In this document: in pieces, positions 32,165 to 42,057 of the stretch
Layout of the letters: each line of letters starts with the position of its first letter
Numbering within the stretch: the stretch's first letter is position 1
Source: JAVSMW01 sp032027005
GTDB lineage: Bacteria; Bacillota; Thermincolia; Thermincolales; UBA2595
Length of the DNA: 64,000 nt
Reading direction: 5' to 3'
Assembly: GCA_032027005.1 (NCBI GenBank)
Contig: JAVSMW010000002.1
Span: 215,396 to 279,395 of the forward strand
Notes under the pieces: model-generated
Seen by the model: the letters and a program-made list of their open reading frames with translations, nothing else
Told to the model about the DNA's origin: nothing
Database searches by the model: none
Translations under genes and position numbers: made by a program

Positions 32165-33076
32165 GTGAGGGTATTGTTTAACAAGCTGCCTGAAAAAGTC
32201 AGGGTTGTGGAAGTAGGTATGCGTGATGGGCTGCAGAATGAAAAGGTTTTTGTCCCCACAGAAGAAAAAATTAATTTGATTAATAAGCTTTCTGAAACAG
32301 GATTATGCCAGATAGAAATAACTTCTTTTGTCAGCCCCAGGGTGATGCCTCAGTTGGCGGATAACATGGAAGTGGCACTTAATATTGCAAGGAAAGACGG
32401 TATTAATTATACGGCTCTGGTGCCAAACAAGAGGGGTCTTGAGAGTGCTAAGGCGGCGGGAATTAAAGAGGTCGTTTTCTTTCTGTCAGCAAGTGAAGGG
32501 CACAGTATGAAAAACATCAATAAGTCCGTCAAAGAAGCTTTACGGGTCGGTGAAGAGGTAGTCCAGGAGGCCTCTGCAGCCGGAATAAAGGTCAGGGTCA
32601 ATCTGTCAACAGTATTTGGGTGTCCTTTTGACGGGCCTATAAATCCTCAAAAAGTCCTGCAAATCTGCCGGGAACTGTTGGCCATGGGAGTTTATGAGGT
32701 GGCCCTCAGTGATACGATAGGAGTGGCCAACCCCAGGCAGGTGGCTGAAGTAATTAATTTACTGGCGGGGGAAATTGATCTGGGGAAAATCGCGGTCCAT
32801 TTCCATGATACCAGGGGCAGCGGTTTAGCCAATGTTTTAGCCTCCCTGCAGTGCGGGATCACTACTATTGACAGCAGCTTTGGCGGCTTGGGGACTTGTC
32901 CCTATACTTCCGGGGCCTCCGGAAATATTGCCACCGAAGATTTGGTTTATATGCTCCACGGCATGGGGATTGAAACAGGTATTAACCTGGATCAGTTGGT
33001 CAAATGCAGTCAGATGGCGCAAAAGTTGCTGAGCCGTACTCTCCCAAGCAAGTATTTACAGACCAGAACTGATTAA
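32165..33076 (+). CDS. HMG-CoA lyase-like aldolase (pyruvate carboxyltransferase/HMGL family)
   Basis: A TIM-barrel C-C lyase of 303 residues. The N-terminal VEVGMRDGLQNEK motif, HFHDTRGSGLAN (metal-binding histidines) and the signature GGLGTCPYTSGASGNIATED with its active-site cysteine match hydroxymethylglutaryl-CoA lyase. It would cleave HMG-CoA to acetyl-CoA and acetoacetate in leucine-type catabolism, or act on a related hydroxyacyl-CoA. The annotated GTG 32165 overlaps a GAGGTGAGGG purine tract; TTG 32174 is an equally plausible start. It is not in an operon with CoA-ester genes here. A CheX-like gene follows on the same strand. Confidence 0.88.
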   Translation: MRVLFNKLPEKVRVVEVGMRDGLQNEKVFVPTEEKINLINKLSETGLCQIEITSFVSPRVMPQLADNMEVALNIARKDGINYTALVPNKRGLESAKAAGIKEVVFFLSASEGHSMKNINKSVKEALRVGEEVVQEASAAGIKVRVNLSTVFGCPFDGPINPQKVLQICRELLAMGVYEVALSDTIGVANPRQVAEVINLLAGEIDLGKIAVHFHDTRGSGLANVLASLQCGITTIDSSFGGLGTCPYTSGASGNIATEDLVYMLHGMGIETGINLDQLVKCSQMAQKLLSRTLPSKYLQTRTD

Positions 33077-33139
33077 TGACTTCAGATGTTTTTTTAAACT
33101 CTGGAAGGAAATGGCGCAGGGTATGGCGAAGAAAAATTG

Positions 33140-33603
33140 ATGCTAAAATGTGAAATGATTTACCCTTTTATAGAGACGACAACTAGTTTTCTCAAAAACC
33201 AAATAGGGCTGGAAATTAAATCTACTGAATGTTTTGGTGTAAACAAGGTGGATAAACTGCAGCTCAATCAGGTTACCGCCTTGATAACAATAAAAGGTGC
33301 CATTGAGGGATTTTTTGTGTTAAGCATGGCAGAGGAACTATTAAGGGTTGTATCAGGGAAGTTTTTGTTGGGTGAATTGACTAAAGCTGAAGAAGAAGCA
33401 TACCTGGAAGATGTTTTGGCAGAATGTACCAACACTATTTTGGGAAAATTGATGTATTACCTGATGAATTACTGAAAAAAATTGCCGAGATAGTTAACCT
33501 TATCCTGGGGGCAGGAGGCAGAATTACCTTAAATGCACAAGATGAGGGATTTATGCGAACTGTCAGAGGAATGAATATTCGAGGATTGTCGGAAATGTTG
33601 TAG
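33140..33603 (+). pseudogene. CheX-like chemotaxis phosphatase gene with a -1 frameshift
   Basis: The first frame encodes about 110 residues with CheX features (IYPFIETTTSFLKNQ, IKGAIEGFFVLSM, LAECTNTILG) and stops at 33475. Reading one base over from the AAAA run at 33445-33448 continues the domain as KIDVLPDELLKKIAEIVNLI and ends at the TAG at 33601-33603. One extra A would give a single ~155-residue protein, about the CheX length. CheX dephosphorylates CheY-P; the MCP at 1024 is the only other chemotaxis gene here. It is either a real frameshift or a homopolymer sequencing error. Confidence 0.65.
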
Positions 33604-33645
33604 TGGGTAGTGAGTAGTGGGTAGTGGGTAGTGGGCAGTGGGCAG
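33601..33645 (+). repeat. Heptanucleotide tandem repeat (TAGTGGG)n
   Basis: About six imperfect copies of TAGTGGG, starting exactly at the stop codon of the CheX-like gene. Copies drift to TAGTGAG and CAGTGGG. Confidence 0.9.
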
Positions 33646-33773
33646 ACCCCCATGTCACATGCGCGACACCATCAGATGAAGAACATTTTTTTGCTATTTT
33701 TCATCGTTAATCCGCGGCAGATTTTTAGTTTTTAAAATACTTTCAGTGTAACTCAATGTTGTATTAAAGAGGA

Positions 33774-33808
33774 GTATCCCATCAATGCTTGGGATGCTTT
33801 TTATTTTT
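33774..33808 (+). terminator. Terminator upstream of the S-layer gene
   Basis: GTATCCCA (33774-33781) pairs with TGGGATGC (33790-33797), one G-U/mismatch, followed by TTTTTATTTTT. The rest of the 33646-33957 spacer shows ATCCGCGG, part of a common intergenic repeat, and no gene. Confidence 0.6.
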
Positions 33809-33957
33809 GCGAATTTTCTACAACAAGGAAGGAATTAGTAGAATTTTGTCGAAATATCCTCCATTCCCTATTTCCTGGTAAACCTGTTTGTGCCTAAGGA
33901 AACAGGAAGTAGTTTGACTAATATTTAGATATATCTAACTTACGAAGGAGTGATAAA

Positions 33958-36900
33958 ATGAGTATCACCAGGGTAAAAAGGTCAAAAGCCATTAGCCTAA
34001 TATTGATTTTGGCCTTGATACTAACCCAGTTTGCCGGGATTGTACCGGCCGCAGCGGAGGGGTTATTCCCGATACCCAAAGCAAACATTCAATTTTTGTC
34101 TCACGAAACATTTGTAATTAGAAGTGATTCCGGAACAACTATTCTTACGGACCCTGGTACTTATTTCAATCCTTCCGATCTGAATGGTCTGGTTCCAAAT
34201 GGAGCTACTATTTCGCACGGCCATAATGATCATTATAATCCCGGTGCTCTGGCAGGCATCGCCAATGTGGTTTATGGCACCAATGTTACCGGTGATTTTG
34301 CTACCGATAACACTATGTTTTTTCCCAGAAATATAAATATCGGCGATATCGTGGTTTCCAATGTTTACACCAATCACTTTGTTAACCATGAGAATGACGC
34401 AAACTCCGTCTTTACCTTTGATGTCAACGGTGTCAAAATCATGCATGTTGGCGATCCCGATGGAACTTACCTTGGTATCTCCGAACCTAATCCCACACCG
34501 GATATGGTTAAACAGTTAAATGAACTAAAAGCCAAGAAACCTGATGTGCTTATTGTGAACGTTATGACCGGCGGTGAAACGGTCTCTGTAGATAAGGTCG
34601 TATACTTTATCGACCAGATAAATCCAAAGGTTATTATACCGGCACATACTTTATATAGTCATCCAAATGATTTTATTGACTATATAACGGCAAACAAGCC
34701 TGATTACCAGGTTAAATTCACCAATGGCAATTCTGCCGATGTGAGCACCGTATCTTTGCCGCAGCCCGGTCAAAAAGAAGTCTGGGTAATGAATTCTGGC
34801 CCTTATTCAGCACCCCCAACCGGTGGTTTTCCAGTCCCATTTGTTGAGCAAATCCATAAAATTGTTTCTGGTTCCAATTCCATAAGTGCCATTGGGCAGA
34901 ACCTTGATCAAGTGGTGGCAGGGGCTGTCTATTCGGGTACCAATAAGGTTGCCCAATTGGGGATGTTCAACTGGAATCCGGGTAATCCCGGTTTTCTGGA
35001 AATGAATCTGCCGGATACCCTGGCACCAGGGCCTTATGTTACGCAGCTGGTCTATGGGGGTGGGATCGTTGGCGGCCAGAGTGACTTTATGGTTGTGCCG
35101 CCTTTAGGTATAGACCGGATTTTTGTTGACGGAACAAAGCAAAAGATTGTTGTAGTGCCTAACGGGAACGATATCGGTGATGATATCTCATTTCTCAGGG
35201 CAACAATAATAGCTGATCAGATGCTTGTTCAGGAAAGTGTTTATAACAGCGAATATAGCTTGGCCTCTGAGGGGGGAAATTTAGTTATCAATGTGCCTGA
35301 CAACTTCAACTACCCCTCCTTCATGGTTCAACTTGACAAAAAGTCAGCACCGGATGCTCCGTGGGAGTTTGTCAGCCACGGGTTCCTGGGCCAGGGCGGT
35401 GCCGGGCCCCAGTATAATGTAATGCCGGGCAGTGCTGCGCCGGGAGAAAGCTTACCCATTGACATTTTCTTTGGCCCCAATTTTGACAGCACTACTACGG
35501 TAGCTTTTAAAGTTTATTCTTTAGGAGCCTGGGTGGATGATTCAGCTATTAGCCCTGGTCCCGTTGAGGTGGTCAATGACCATATCAGAGTCCCGGTAAA
35601 TGTGGCCGCAGATGCGGCGGCCGGACCCCGGAAGATTGCTGTTACAACTGCCGGGAAGTCCCCTGTGGAAATCATCAAAAGGTTCAGTATCATGTATCCG
35701 ATGATTACTACAATTGCGGGCAATGACATTGTGATTGACCCCAATGGCAATGAAGTGGGAGATGACCCATCAAAGATCAAACTCAGGGTGTTCAGTGGGC
35801 CATATCCCGCCGGTGAAATAACAAACGGATTTAATATAAATGCCGGTAAAATTATCGTGCCCTTGAGCTTAAAACCGGAGCTGCAATTTGCCAAAGACTT
35901 CGCCATAGAAGTAATCAGAATAACAGACCACACCATGCTCGGACGGGCCCACTATATGAAACCGGGGGTTGGCCCCAGTACGGTAATGGCCGGCTCACTG
36001 AACATACCCCTGGATATCTGGGCGCCGGGATTAACAAAAGAGTCCAGCGTCGTGGTAAAAGTTTACGGTTCCGGAACGTGGAATGTTGACCCCAACTTTA
36101 TTTTTGCCGATACTACCCGTCAGATAATCCAAGAGCCGGGTAATATCGGAGGAGCTACCCAGCATTACCAGGTCATGATGACTGTTAAAGATGTTGCTTC
36201 TATAGGCCCGAGACGGATTGAAGTGACAGGGCCGGGAGCGGTTGTAATTGATAATGCCCTTACAGTAATGCCAGGCATGTCCTCTCCAGGCACCGGTGGA
36301 CCCGGGGCAGAAGTACCCTTTATGGTTGGCGGTTCCAATGTTGCGGAAATGGGTACTGTATCCCCGGCAGTAAGTTTTATCGGGATTGGGTTTACCCGAC
36401 CGATTATGATCGGTGATGAAAACAGGAATACAGTTAAAAATGCTATCCAAATCCAGAAGCTGGTCGATGGGGTTCCTTCAGGTGCTTCCGTAAACGGTAT
36501 TGTGGCGAATCCGCCAATGCCGCCTGTACAGCCGGATAGCCCGCCACCGCCGGAGGCAAATGTTGTGTTATTTAAGCCGAGTGCACCTCTGGATGAGTCT
36601 TCAGTCTACAGGCTGACTATTGCAAAGGAATCTCTCATCTCAACAGGTGAAAATCCCCAGGCTTTATCCACTACTTACTCGGTGGATTTCAATACCGGCA
36701 CAATGGATAATACTGCTCCTTCCATTGTTAAGGTTGATATCATGCCGTCTCCCACTGATGGAGCGATTATTTTCCAGTTTGATAAACCTTTGAATGAACA
36801 AGAAGTTACCCAGATGGCAAATTACAATATTGTCAGAACGCCTGACAGACCAATTCCCGGTGACGGTGTTCCGAAGATTAAATATGATCCCATGATGAAT

Positions 36901-39900
36901 ATGGTGAAAATAGTGGGCTTCGATTTGGCAATGGGGGACCAACTTACCGGTACGGTATCGGGGATACACAGTGCCACCGGTACTGAGATGACACTATATA
37001 ACATTGACGCAACAGTGCAGGGCTTCCAGATGGGTGCCGGGGCACCGATGACCAACACCCAGATGGCCTTCTCACCGGTGGAGGTTAAACCTACCAACCC
37101 GTCGGCCAATGCAGAGTCGCATTATTTCATCAGACTCCCGATTAACCAAAAGTTATCAGCAGGTGATACTATTGAAATCGTATTCCCCGCTGGATTTAAC
37201 GTAACATCAGCTGTCCTTGATTCCGGCTCCCCGATGAACAAGGATATTAACGGTCCCGGTCCTGGTACCGTCACAGTCAGGTCGGTGTCGGCTGAGAATA
37301 TCTCCCGGCTGGTTACAGTTACCCTCAATAACGAAACAGGTGACCATGACTTTATCCAGTTTGAGCTGAAGGGAATTATTAACGGGCCGACCAAACAAAT
37401 TACCTTTGACCCGAATACCGGCCTGCTGGCAGACGGATATTACAGCGTAGTTACCACCAAATCCGGCGGAAGTGTCGTCGAGGGTCCGCTGAATTCGATG
37501 CTTTTCCCGATATCTGAAGAGGTGTCAGGATCTATCGGCGGATATATCAAGAACAAAGCAGGTACCGGTATAGGCAATGTCAGGTTATACCTTGACGGCC
37601 CAAACGGCAGAAAAGAAAGTTTGTCAGGAGACAACGGCTCATTTAACTTTACCGGTTTGGCCCCGGGGGGCTACTACCTGTCCACTGAACCTGCCCCTGA
37701 CAGCGGAAATTATGTAGGGCTTACAATGCCGCTGAAGTTCTTCATTGATGTTTTCGGTTCCCCAAATATTAATGCCGGAGATATTATTCTGGATTCGACT
37801 GTTGGGGGAGCAATAACTTATTACTCCCTGACGGTTAATATCACCTCTGGTCCGGCATCCAAGGAAGTTGATGTCTTTGCCGGCAGCCCGACCGCATTCT
37901 ACGTGCAGACCTTTACACTCGGTGCTGATGGAAGAGGCTCGGCAACTCTGAAGGTAAAACCAGGTAATTATATGGTCGGGGTGGGTCCTGCCATGCCCAA
38001 AGGAGGCTTTACCGGGCCGGCACCGATAATAGACTGGATGCCGCCAATGCCTACTCCCAAGGAGATCACTAAAGATGAAACGGTGAATATTGTCATTGAT
38101 GTACCTAATGCAACTATCACAGGTACTGTAAAAGACAGCAGCAATAACCCGATTCCCAATGCCAACGTGCATGCCTACAGTCCCAGCGGAAACAGTATGG
38201 GTGCCGGGGCCGTTACCAACTCACAGGGGGTATACTCCCTGAAGGTTAAAGCAGGTGAATACTCGGTAGGGGTTAATGCTCCCGGGATGCCGTGGCTGCC
38301 CGAAAAGAGGATTAAAATAGGTGATGGGTTAACCGTAAATAATGTTAACTTTGTCTTTGAGGCCCTTGAAAGGACAATCTCAGGTATTGTAACAGACTCC
38401 GACAACAGGCCAATTGCCAAGGCTTCAGTAGTTGCCTATAGGGTCGACTCCGGGGATATCAATACGGCCAAGCCGCTGCCGGGTTTCGCTAATGCTACTA
38501 CTGACAGCAGCGGTAACTTTACCCTCTTTGTGAAGCCGGATTCCTTCTGGGTGCTTTCAGGCTACGCGCCGGAGTTTGGTGAACTGCAGAAGCAGATTAT
38601 ACAGGTCGGAGCTTCAAATATCAGTGGTAAACAGCTGACTGCTGCCAGCAATATCATGGGTACTGTTCAGGGCACTGTGAAGGCCGGGTTAGACAACGTA
38701 GCCAATGCCACCATTTGGGCAGAAGGTGTCAATGTGGCTTTTGGCAACAAGGCCGTCACCAACACCAATGGACAATATGACTTAAAACTGAAAGCAGGAA
38801 ACTATATACTGCATCTGTGGACTCCGGAAACCGGTGAAGTTCCCTTGGCCCCGGAAGTAAGGAACATCACAGTTACAGCAAATGCAGCATTAAGCAAGGA
38901 TCTGAATATCCCGCAAAAAGGTTCCATTACAATTGATTTTGGCAACCAGCAAGCTGGATTTGAGGCTTTTGTCCAGGCTAAGAGCGAAGACGGCCGGTTC
39001 CAAAACGGTGGTTTTGTCAAACTAAAAGCAGCGGATGCGGCTAAAATTAAAATCCCTCTACCTGTACCTGACGGAGGGGCAACTTACCAATTGTTCATTG
39101 CAGTTCCTGGAATGGGCGATTCCAATACTATTAATGAGTTTAAAGCAAAGACGGCTTCGCTTACAGCTGAGGCTCCGGCCACTGTCGTAGCGGTCACAGT
39201 TCCGAATAACATTACCCTTCAGGGTACGGTAAAAGTACAAAATGAAGACGGCGTTCCTATTTCCGAAGCCTGGGTGCACATTACCCAAAAAGGCGCTCCC
39301 TTTGGCGGGTTCAGGAAGACAGACGCAGGTGGAAACTTTAGCTTTAACCTGCCTCAGGGTACATATGTCCTGATGGTTGACCATCCAGATTACCTGTCAA
39401 AACCGCCGGTGACTGTTACTGTTAATGGGAATACAACACAGAACCTCTTCCTTGACCCTTCAGCAGGACTGACTATCAGCGGAACCCTGTATAAGAACAG
39501 TGTTTTAGCCGATAACAAAGTAACCTCTAATGCTGTAGTGTGGGCCATTGATGAAACAGGAAAATTTGCCAATGGGGTTTTAAATTCCGACGGCACCTTC
39601 TCTATTGAAGTAACTGACGGCACCTGGACAGTTCAGGCTGCGGGAGATGGCTATGAAACAACAGTACTGAACAGGCAGAAAGTGACATTAGATGGGGAGT
39701 CGGAAGCCGACATCAATATTATCATGACACGGCTGAAGATTAATGGGGTTGATTACGAGATCAAAGCTCCCAAAGCTGAGCCGATTACACCTGCTGTAGG
39801 CGGCGTGCTTGATGATCCACAATCCAATGTGAAAATCATCGTACCTGCCAACGCTCTCGGGTCTTCGGTAGATGCAGGTCAGATCACAGCTAAAGAAACC

Positions 39901-41871
39901 ACCGGCATACCCACAACTTCGCTGGCCAAGCCGGCCGGCAATGTTGGTAAGGAGATTAAGGCTGCCGATGCATCGGGAAGTGCCATTACCAAACTAAATG
40001 ATTATATAGAAATTGTGATAACCTACGCCGAACTGGTGGATCCGGATGATGCCACAAAACTGGTGGATGGAACACCAATTGATTCCCTGCAGCTGGGATA
40101 TTGGGACGAAACAGCAAAGAACTGGGTCTTTATTGCCTCAACCAATGATACAACCAATTATGTCCTCAGGGGCAAAGTTGACCACTTAACCACCTTTGCA
40201 CCTTTGGTGGCGACAGGTGAGGCAGCACCGGCCGCACCAGCGGGACTCGCAGCGACAGCTGTTAGCAGTAGCCAGATTAATTTAACCTGGAATGCTGCAG
40301 ATGGAGCTACAGAGTACAACATTTACCGCTCGGCAACAGCTGATGGTGATTATGCCAAGATCAACACAACCCAGGTTACAGCTGCATCGTACAGCAATAT
40401 AGACTTGACAGCATCGACAAGTTACTACTATAAAGTAACCGCAGTAAATGCCGGCGGTGAATCGGCTGCTTCAGACAATGCAAGTGCGACTACTACGCCC
40501 GCTGCTGTAGTACCCACCCCACCGGCCGTTCCAACGGGACTTGATGCCGATGCGATAAGCAGCAGCCAGATTGATCTTACCTGGAATGCTGTGGCAGGAG
40601 CAACAGAGTATAACATTTACCGTTCAGCAACAGCTGATGGCGAATATACCAAGATCAATACCACCCAGGTTACAGGAACTTCATACAGCAGTACCGGATT
40701 AACGGCATCGACAACATATTACTATAAGGTAGCGGCAGTTAACGGTGCTGGAGAATCGGCTAAATCAACCAATGCAAGTGCAACTACATCTAGCAGTAAT
40801 GGTGGCGGTGGCGGAATCAGCCCGCCTGCTCCTCAAGCTTCAGACGTACCTGAAGTTGAAAAGGTTATCAGCGACCCTGCCAGTGCCAACAATGTCAAAA
40901 CAGCAGACGGGTCAGTAGAATTGGCCATTGCCCCTGGTACTTTTACTGCTGCAGGCGGAGAACAAATCAAGGTGACTATTGATAAATTGGACATTGCCGC
41001 TGTCAACGAGATACTGAAAAAATCCACTCAACCGGCAGAGATTAAGCTGGTTGGAAACGTCTTTGAATTTGACGCCTTAACTGTAAAATCAGGTACATCT
41101 ACTGCTGTAAGCAGCTTTGGGAAACCAGTATCGGTTAAACTGTCATTTAACGGTGCTGAAGCAAATAACGTTGATCCCAAGAAACTCGGCGTATACCGGC
41201 TGGATGAAGCAAGCGGGAAGTGGGAATATGTCGGCGGCAAAGTGGATGCTGCCAGTAAAACCGTAACTGTCTCACTCTCTCACTTCAGCAAGTACGCAAT
41301 TCTCGCTTATGACAAGACTTTTGCAGACGTAGCGGTACATTGGGCCAAGAGCGATGTCGAAGTTGCCGCTGCACGGCACTTTGTCAGTGGTATCAACACC
41401 AACAGTTTCGCACCTGACAAAGTTGTTACCAGGGCCGAATTTGCAGTAATGCTGGCTAAAGCCGTAGGCTTAACAGCCGCAGATCAGGAACTCAGCTTTA
41501 AAGATATTCAAAAGGATGCCTGGTATTATGGCAGTGTTGCTGCCGCCGTTAAGGCCGGCATAATCAGCGGGTATAATGCCGAAACGTTTGCTCCCAATGC
41601 CAAAATCAGCAGGGAACAAATGGCTTCGATGATAGCCCGGGCGATGCGAGCCAAAGGAATAACAGTTACATTGAACCAGGAACAAGTTAGTAACAACATT
41701 AACCGCTTTATTGATGGGAAAGCAGTATCAGACTGGGCCGAAGCCGATGTGGCAGCCGTTTATGACAAAGGCATTATCAAAGGCCGCAACACCGGCGACT
41801 TTGCACCCGGTGCAACTGCGATCAGAGCAGAAGCCGCAGTAATGCTGAACAGGCTGTTTGACCTAATCTAA
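33958..41871 (+). CDS. Giant S-layer-anchored protein with N-terminal metallo-beta-lactamase fold
   Basis: A 2637-residue secreted protein. Residues 1-33 are a signal peptide (cleavage after PAAA). Residues ~40-265 are a metallo-beta-lactamase-fold domain related to UlaG-like lactonases: H87-x-H89-x-D91-H92 (SHGHNDH), then TNHFVNH, HVGDPDG and IPAHT. After ~270 come beta-sandwich segments, including two long similar blocks near residues 390-760. Residues ~1190-1935 contain several carboxypeptidase-regulatory/CNA-B-like repeats (GTVKDSSNNPIPNANV, GIVTDSDNRPIAKASV). Two fibronectin type III domains lie near 2090-2280 (INLTWNA and IDLTWNA repeats), then a Gly linker and a ZU5-like block. Three SLH domains at ~2455-2637 bind secondary cell-wall polymer. 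AAGGAG precedes the ATG. An enzymatic head on a surface fibre is the likely arrangement; the substrate is unknown. Confidence 0.9.
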   Translation: MSITRVKRSKAISLILILALILTQFAGIVPAAAEGLFPIPKANIQFLSHETFVIRSDSGTTILTDPGTYFNPSDLNGLVPNGATISHGHNDHYNPGALAGIANVVYGTNVTGDFATDNTMFFPRNINIGDIVVSNVYTNHFVNHENDANSVFTFDVNGVKIMHVGDPDGTYLGISEPNPTPDMVKQLNELKAKKPDVLIVNVMTGGETVSVDKVVYFIDQINPKVIIPAHTLYSHPNDFIDYITANKPDYQVKFTNGNSADVSTVSLPQPGQKEVWVMNSGPYSAPPTGGFPVPFVEQIHKIVSGSNSISAIGQNLDQVVAGAVYSGTNKVAQLGMFNWNPGNPGFLEMNLPDTLAPGPYVTQLVYGGGIVGGQSDFMVVPPLGIDRIFVDGTKQKIVVVPNGNDIGDDISFLRATIIADQMLVQESVYNSEYSLASEGGNLVINVPDNFNYPSFMVQLDKKSAPDAPWEFVSHGFLGQGGAGPQYNVMPGSAAPGESLPIDIFFGPNFDSTTTVAFKVYSLGAWVDDSAISPGPVEVVNDHIRVPVNVAADAAAGPRKIAVTTAGKSPVEIIKRFSIMYPMITTIAGNDIVIDPNGNEVGDDPSKIKLRVFSGPYPAGEITNGFNINAGKIIVPLSLKPELQFAKDFAIEVIRITDHTMLGRAHYMKPGVGPSTVMAGSLNIPLDIWAPGLTKESSVVVKVYGSGTWNVDPNFIFADTTRQIIQEPGNIGGATQHYQVMMTVKDVASIGPRRIEVTGPGAVVIDNALTVMPGMSSPGTGGPGAEVPFMVGGSNVAEMGTVSPAVSFIGIGFTRPIMIGDENRNTVKNAIQIQKLVDGVPSGASVNGIVANPPMPPVQPDSPPPPEANVVLFKPSAPLDESSVYRLTIAKESLISTGENPQALSTTYSVDFNTGTMDNTAPSIVKVDIMPSPTDGAIIFQFDKPLNEQEVTQMANYNIVRTPDRPIPGDGVPKIKYDPMMNMVKIVGFDLAMGDQLTGTVSGIHSATGTEMTLYNIDATVQGFQMGAGAPMTNTQMAFSPVEVKPTNPSANAESHYFIRLPINQKLSAGDTIEIVFPAGFNVTSAVLDSGSPMNKDINGPGPGTVTVRSVSAENISRLVTVTLNNETGDHDFIQFELKGIINGPTKQITFDPNTGLLADGYYSVVTTKSGGSVVEGPLNSMLFPISEEVSGSIGGYIKNKAGTGIGNVRLYLDGPNGRKESLSGDNGSFNFTGLAPGGYYLSTEPAPDSGNYVGLTMPLKFFIDVFGSPNINAGDIILDSTVGGAITYYSLTVNITSGPASKEVDVFAGSPTAFYVQTFTLGADGRGSATLKVKPGNYMVGVGPAMPKGGFTGPAPIIDWMPPMPTPKEITKDETVNIVIDVPNATITGTVKDSSNNPIPNANVHAYSPSGNSMGAGAVTNSQGVYSLKVKAGEYSVGVNAPGMPWLPEKRIKIGDGLTVNNVNFVFEALERTISGIVTDSDNRPIAKASVVAYRVDSGDINTAKPLPGFANATTDSSGNFTLFVKPDSFWVLSGYAPEFGELQKQIIQVGASNISGKQLTAASNIMGTVQGTVKAGLDNVANATIWAEGVNVAFGNKAVTNTNGQYDLKLKAGNYILHLWTPETGEVPLAPEVRNITVTANAALSKDLNIPQKGSITIDFGNQQAGFEAFVQAKSEDGRFQNGGFVKLKAADAAKIKIPLPVPDGGATYQLFIAVPGMGDSNTINEFKAKTASLTAEAPATVVAVTVPNNITLQGTVKVQNEDGVPISEAWVHITQKGAPFGGFRKTDAGGNFSFNLPQGTYVLMVDHPDYLSKPPVTVTVNGNTTQNLFLDPSAGLTISGTLYKNSVLADNKVTSNAVVWAIDETGKFANGVLNSDGTFSIEVTDGTWTVQAAGDGYETTVLNRQKVTLDGESEADINIIMTRLKINGVDYEIKAPKAEPITPAVGGVLDDPQSNVKIIVPANALGSSVDAGQITAKETTGIPTTSLAKPAGNVGKEIKAADASGSAITKLNDYIEIVITYAELVDPDDATKLVDGTPIDSLQLGYWDETAKNWVFIASTNDTTNYVLRGKVDHLTTFAPLVATGEAAPAAPAGLAATAVSSSQINLTWNAADGATEYNIYRSATADGDYAKINTTQVTAASYSNIDLTASTSYYYKVTAVNAGGESAASDNASATTTPAAVVPTPPAVPTGLDADAISSSQIDLTWNAVAGATEYNIYRSATADGEYTKINTTQVTGTSYSSTGLTASTTYYYKVAAVNGAGESAKSTNASATTSSSNGGGGGISPPAPQASDVPEVEKVISDPASANNVKTADGSVELAIAPGTFTAAGGEQIKVTIDKLDIAAVNEILKKSTQPAEIKLVGNVFEFDALTVKSGTSTAVSSFGKPVSVKLSFNGAEANNVDPKKLGVYRLDEASGKWEYVGGKVDAASKTVTVSLSHFSKYAILAYDKTFADVAVHWAKSDVEVAAARHFVSGINTNSFAPDKVVTRAEFAVMLAKAVGLTAADQELSFKDIQKDAWYYGSVAAAVKAGIISGYNAETFAPNAKISREQMASMIARAMRAKGITVTLNQEQVSNNINRFIDGKAVSDWAEADVAAVYDKGIIKGRNTGDFAPGATAIRAEAAVMLNRLFDLI

Positions 41872-41884
41872 ACAAAACCAACCA

Positions 41885-41928
41885 CGGGGGAGCAATCCAA
41901 AGGATTTGCTCCCCGGTTTTTTTATTAA
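41885..41928 (+). terminator. Terminator after the S-layer gene
   Basis: CGGGGGAGCAATCC (41885-41898) pairs with GGATTTGCTCCCCG, and T7 follows. Confidence 0.85.
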
Positions 41929-42057
41929 AATTTTATTGCCAAAAATAAGGAGCTATGATATATTATGCTTAGCAAAATTGAACGGCGTACAAAAAGATAC
42001 TGAGTATAAAAAAAGACGGTGCATAAGTGTGGTTGCGTTTAAAAGGGAGTTGGATTG

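Noticed and set aside
33601..33645. Short regularly repeated units as a CRISPR array
   Set aside because: The units are 7 bases with no spacers; this is a microsatellite. No other array-like structure was seen.
34063..41685. Numerous minus-strand frames of 60-180 codons opposite the S-layer gene
   Set aside because: They are antisense shadows of a well-supported 2637-codon gene, without ribosome sites or family motifs.
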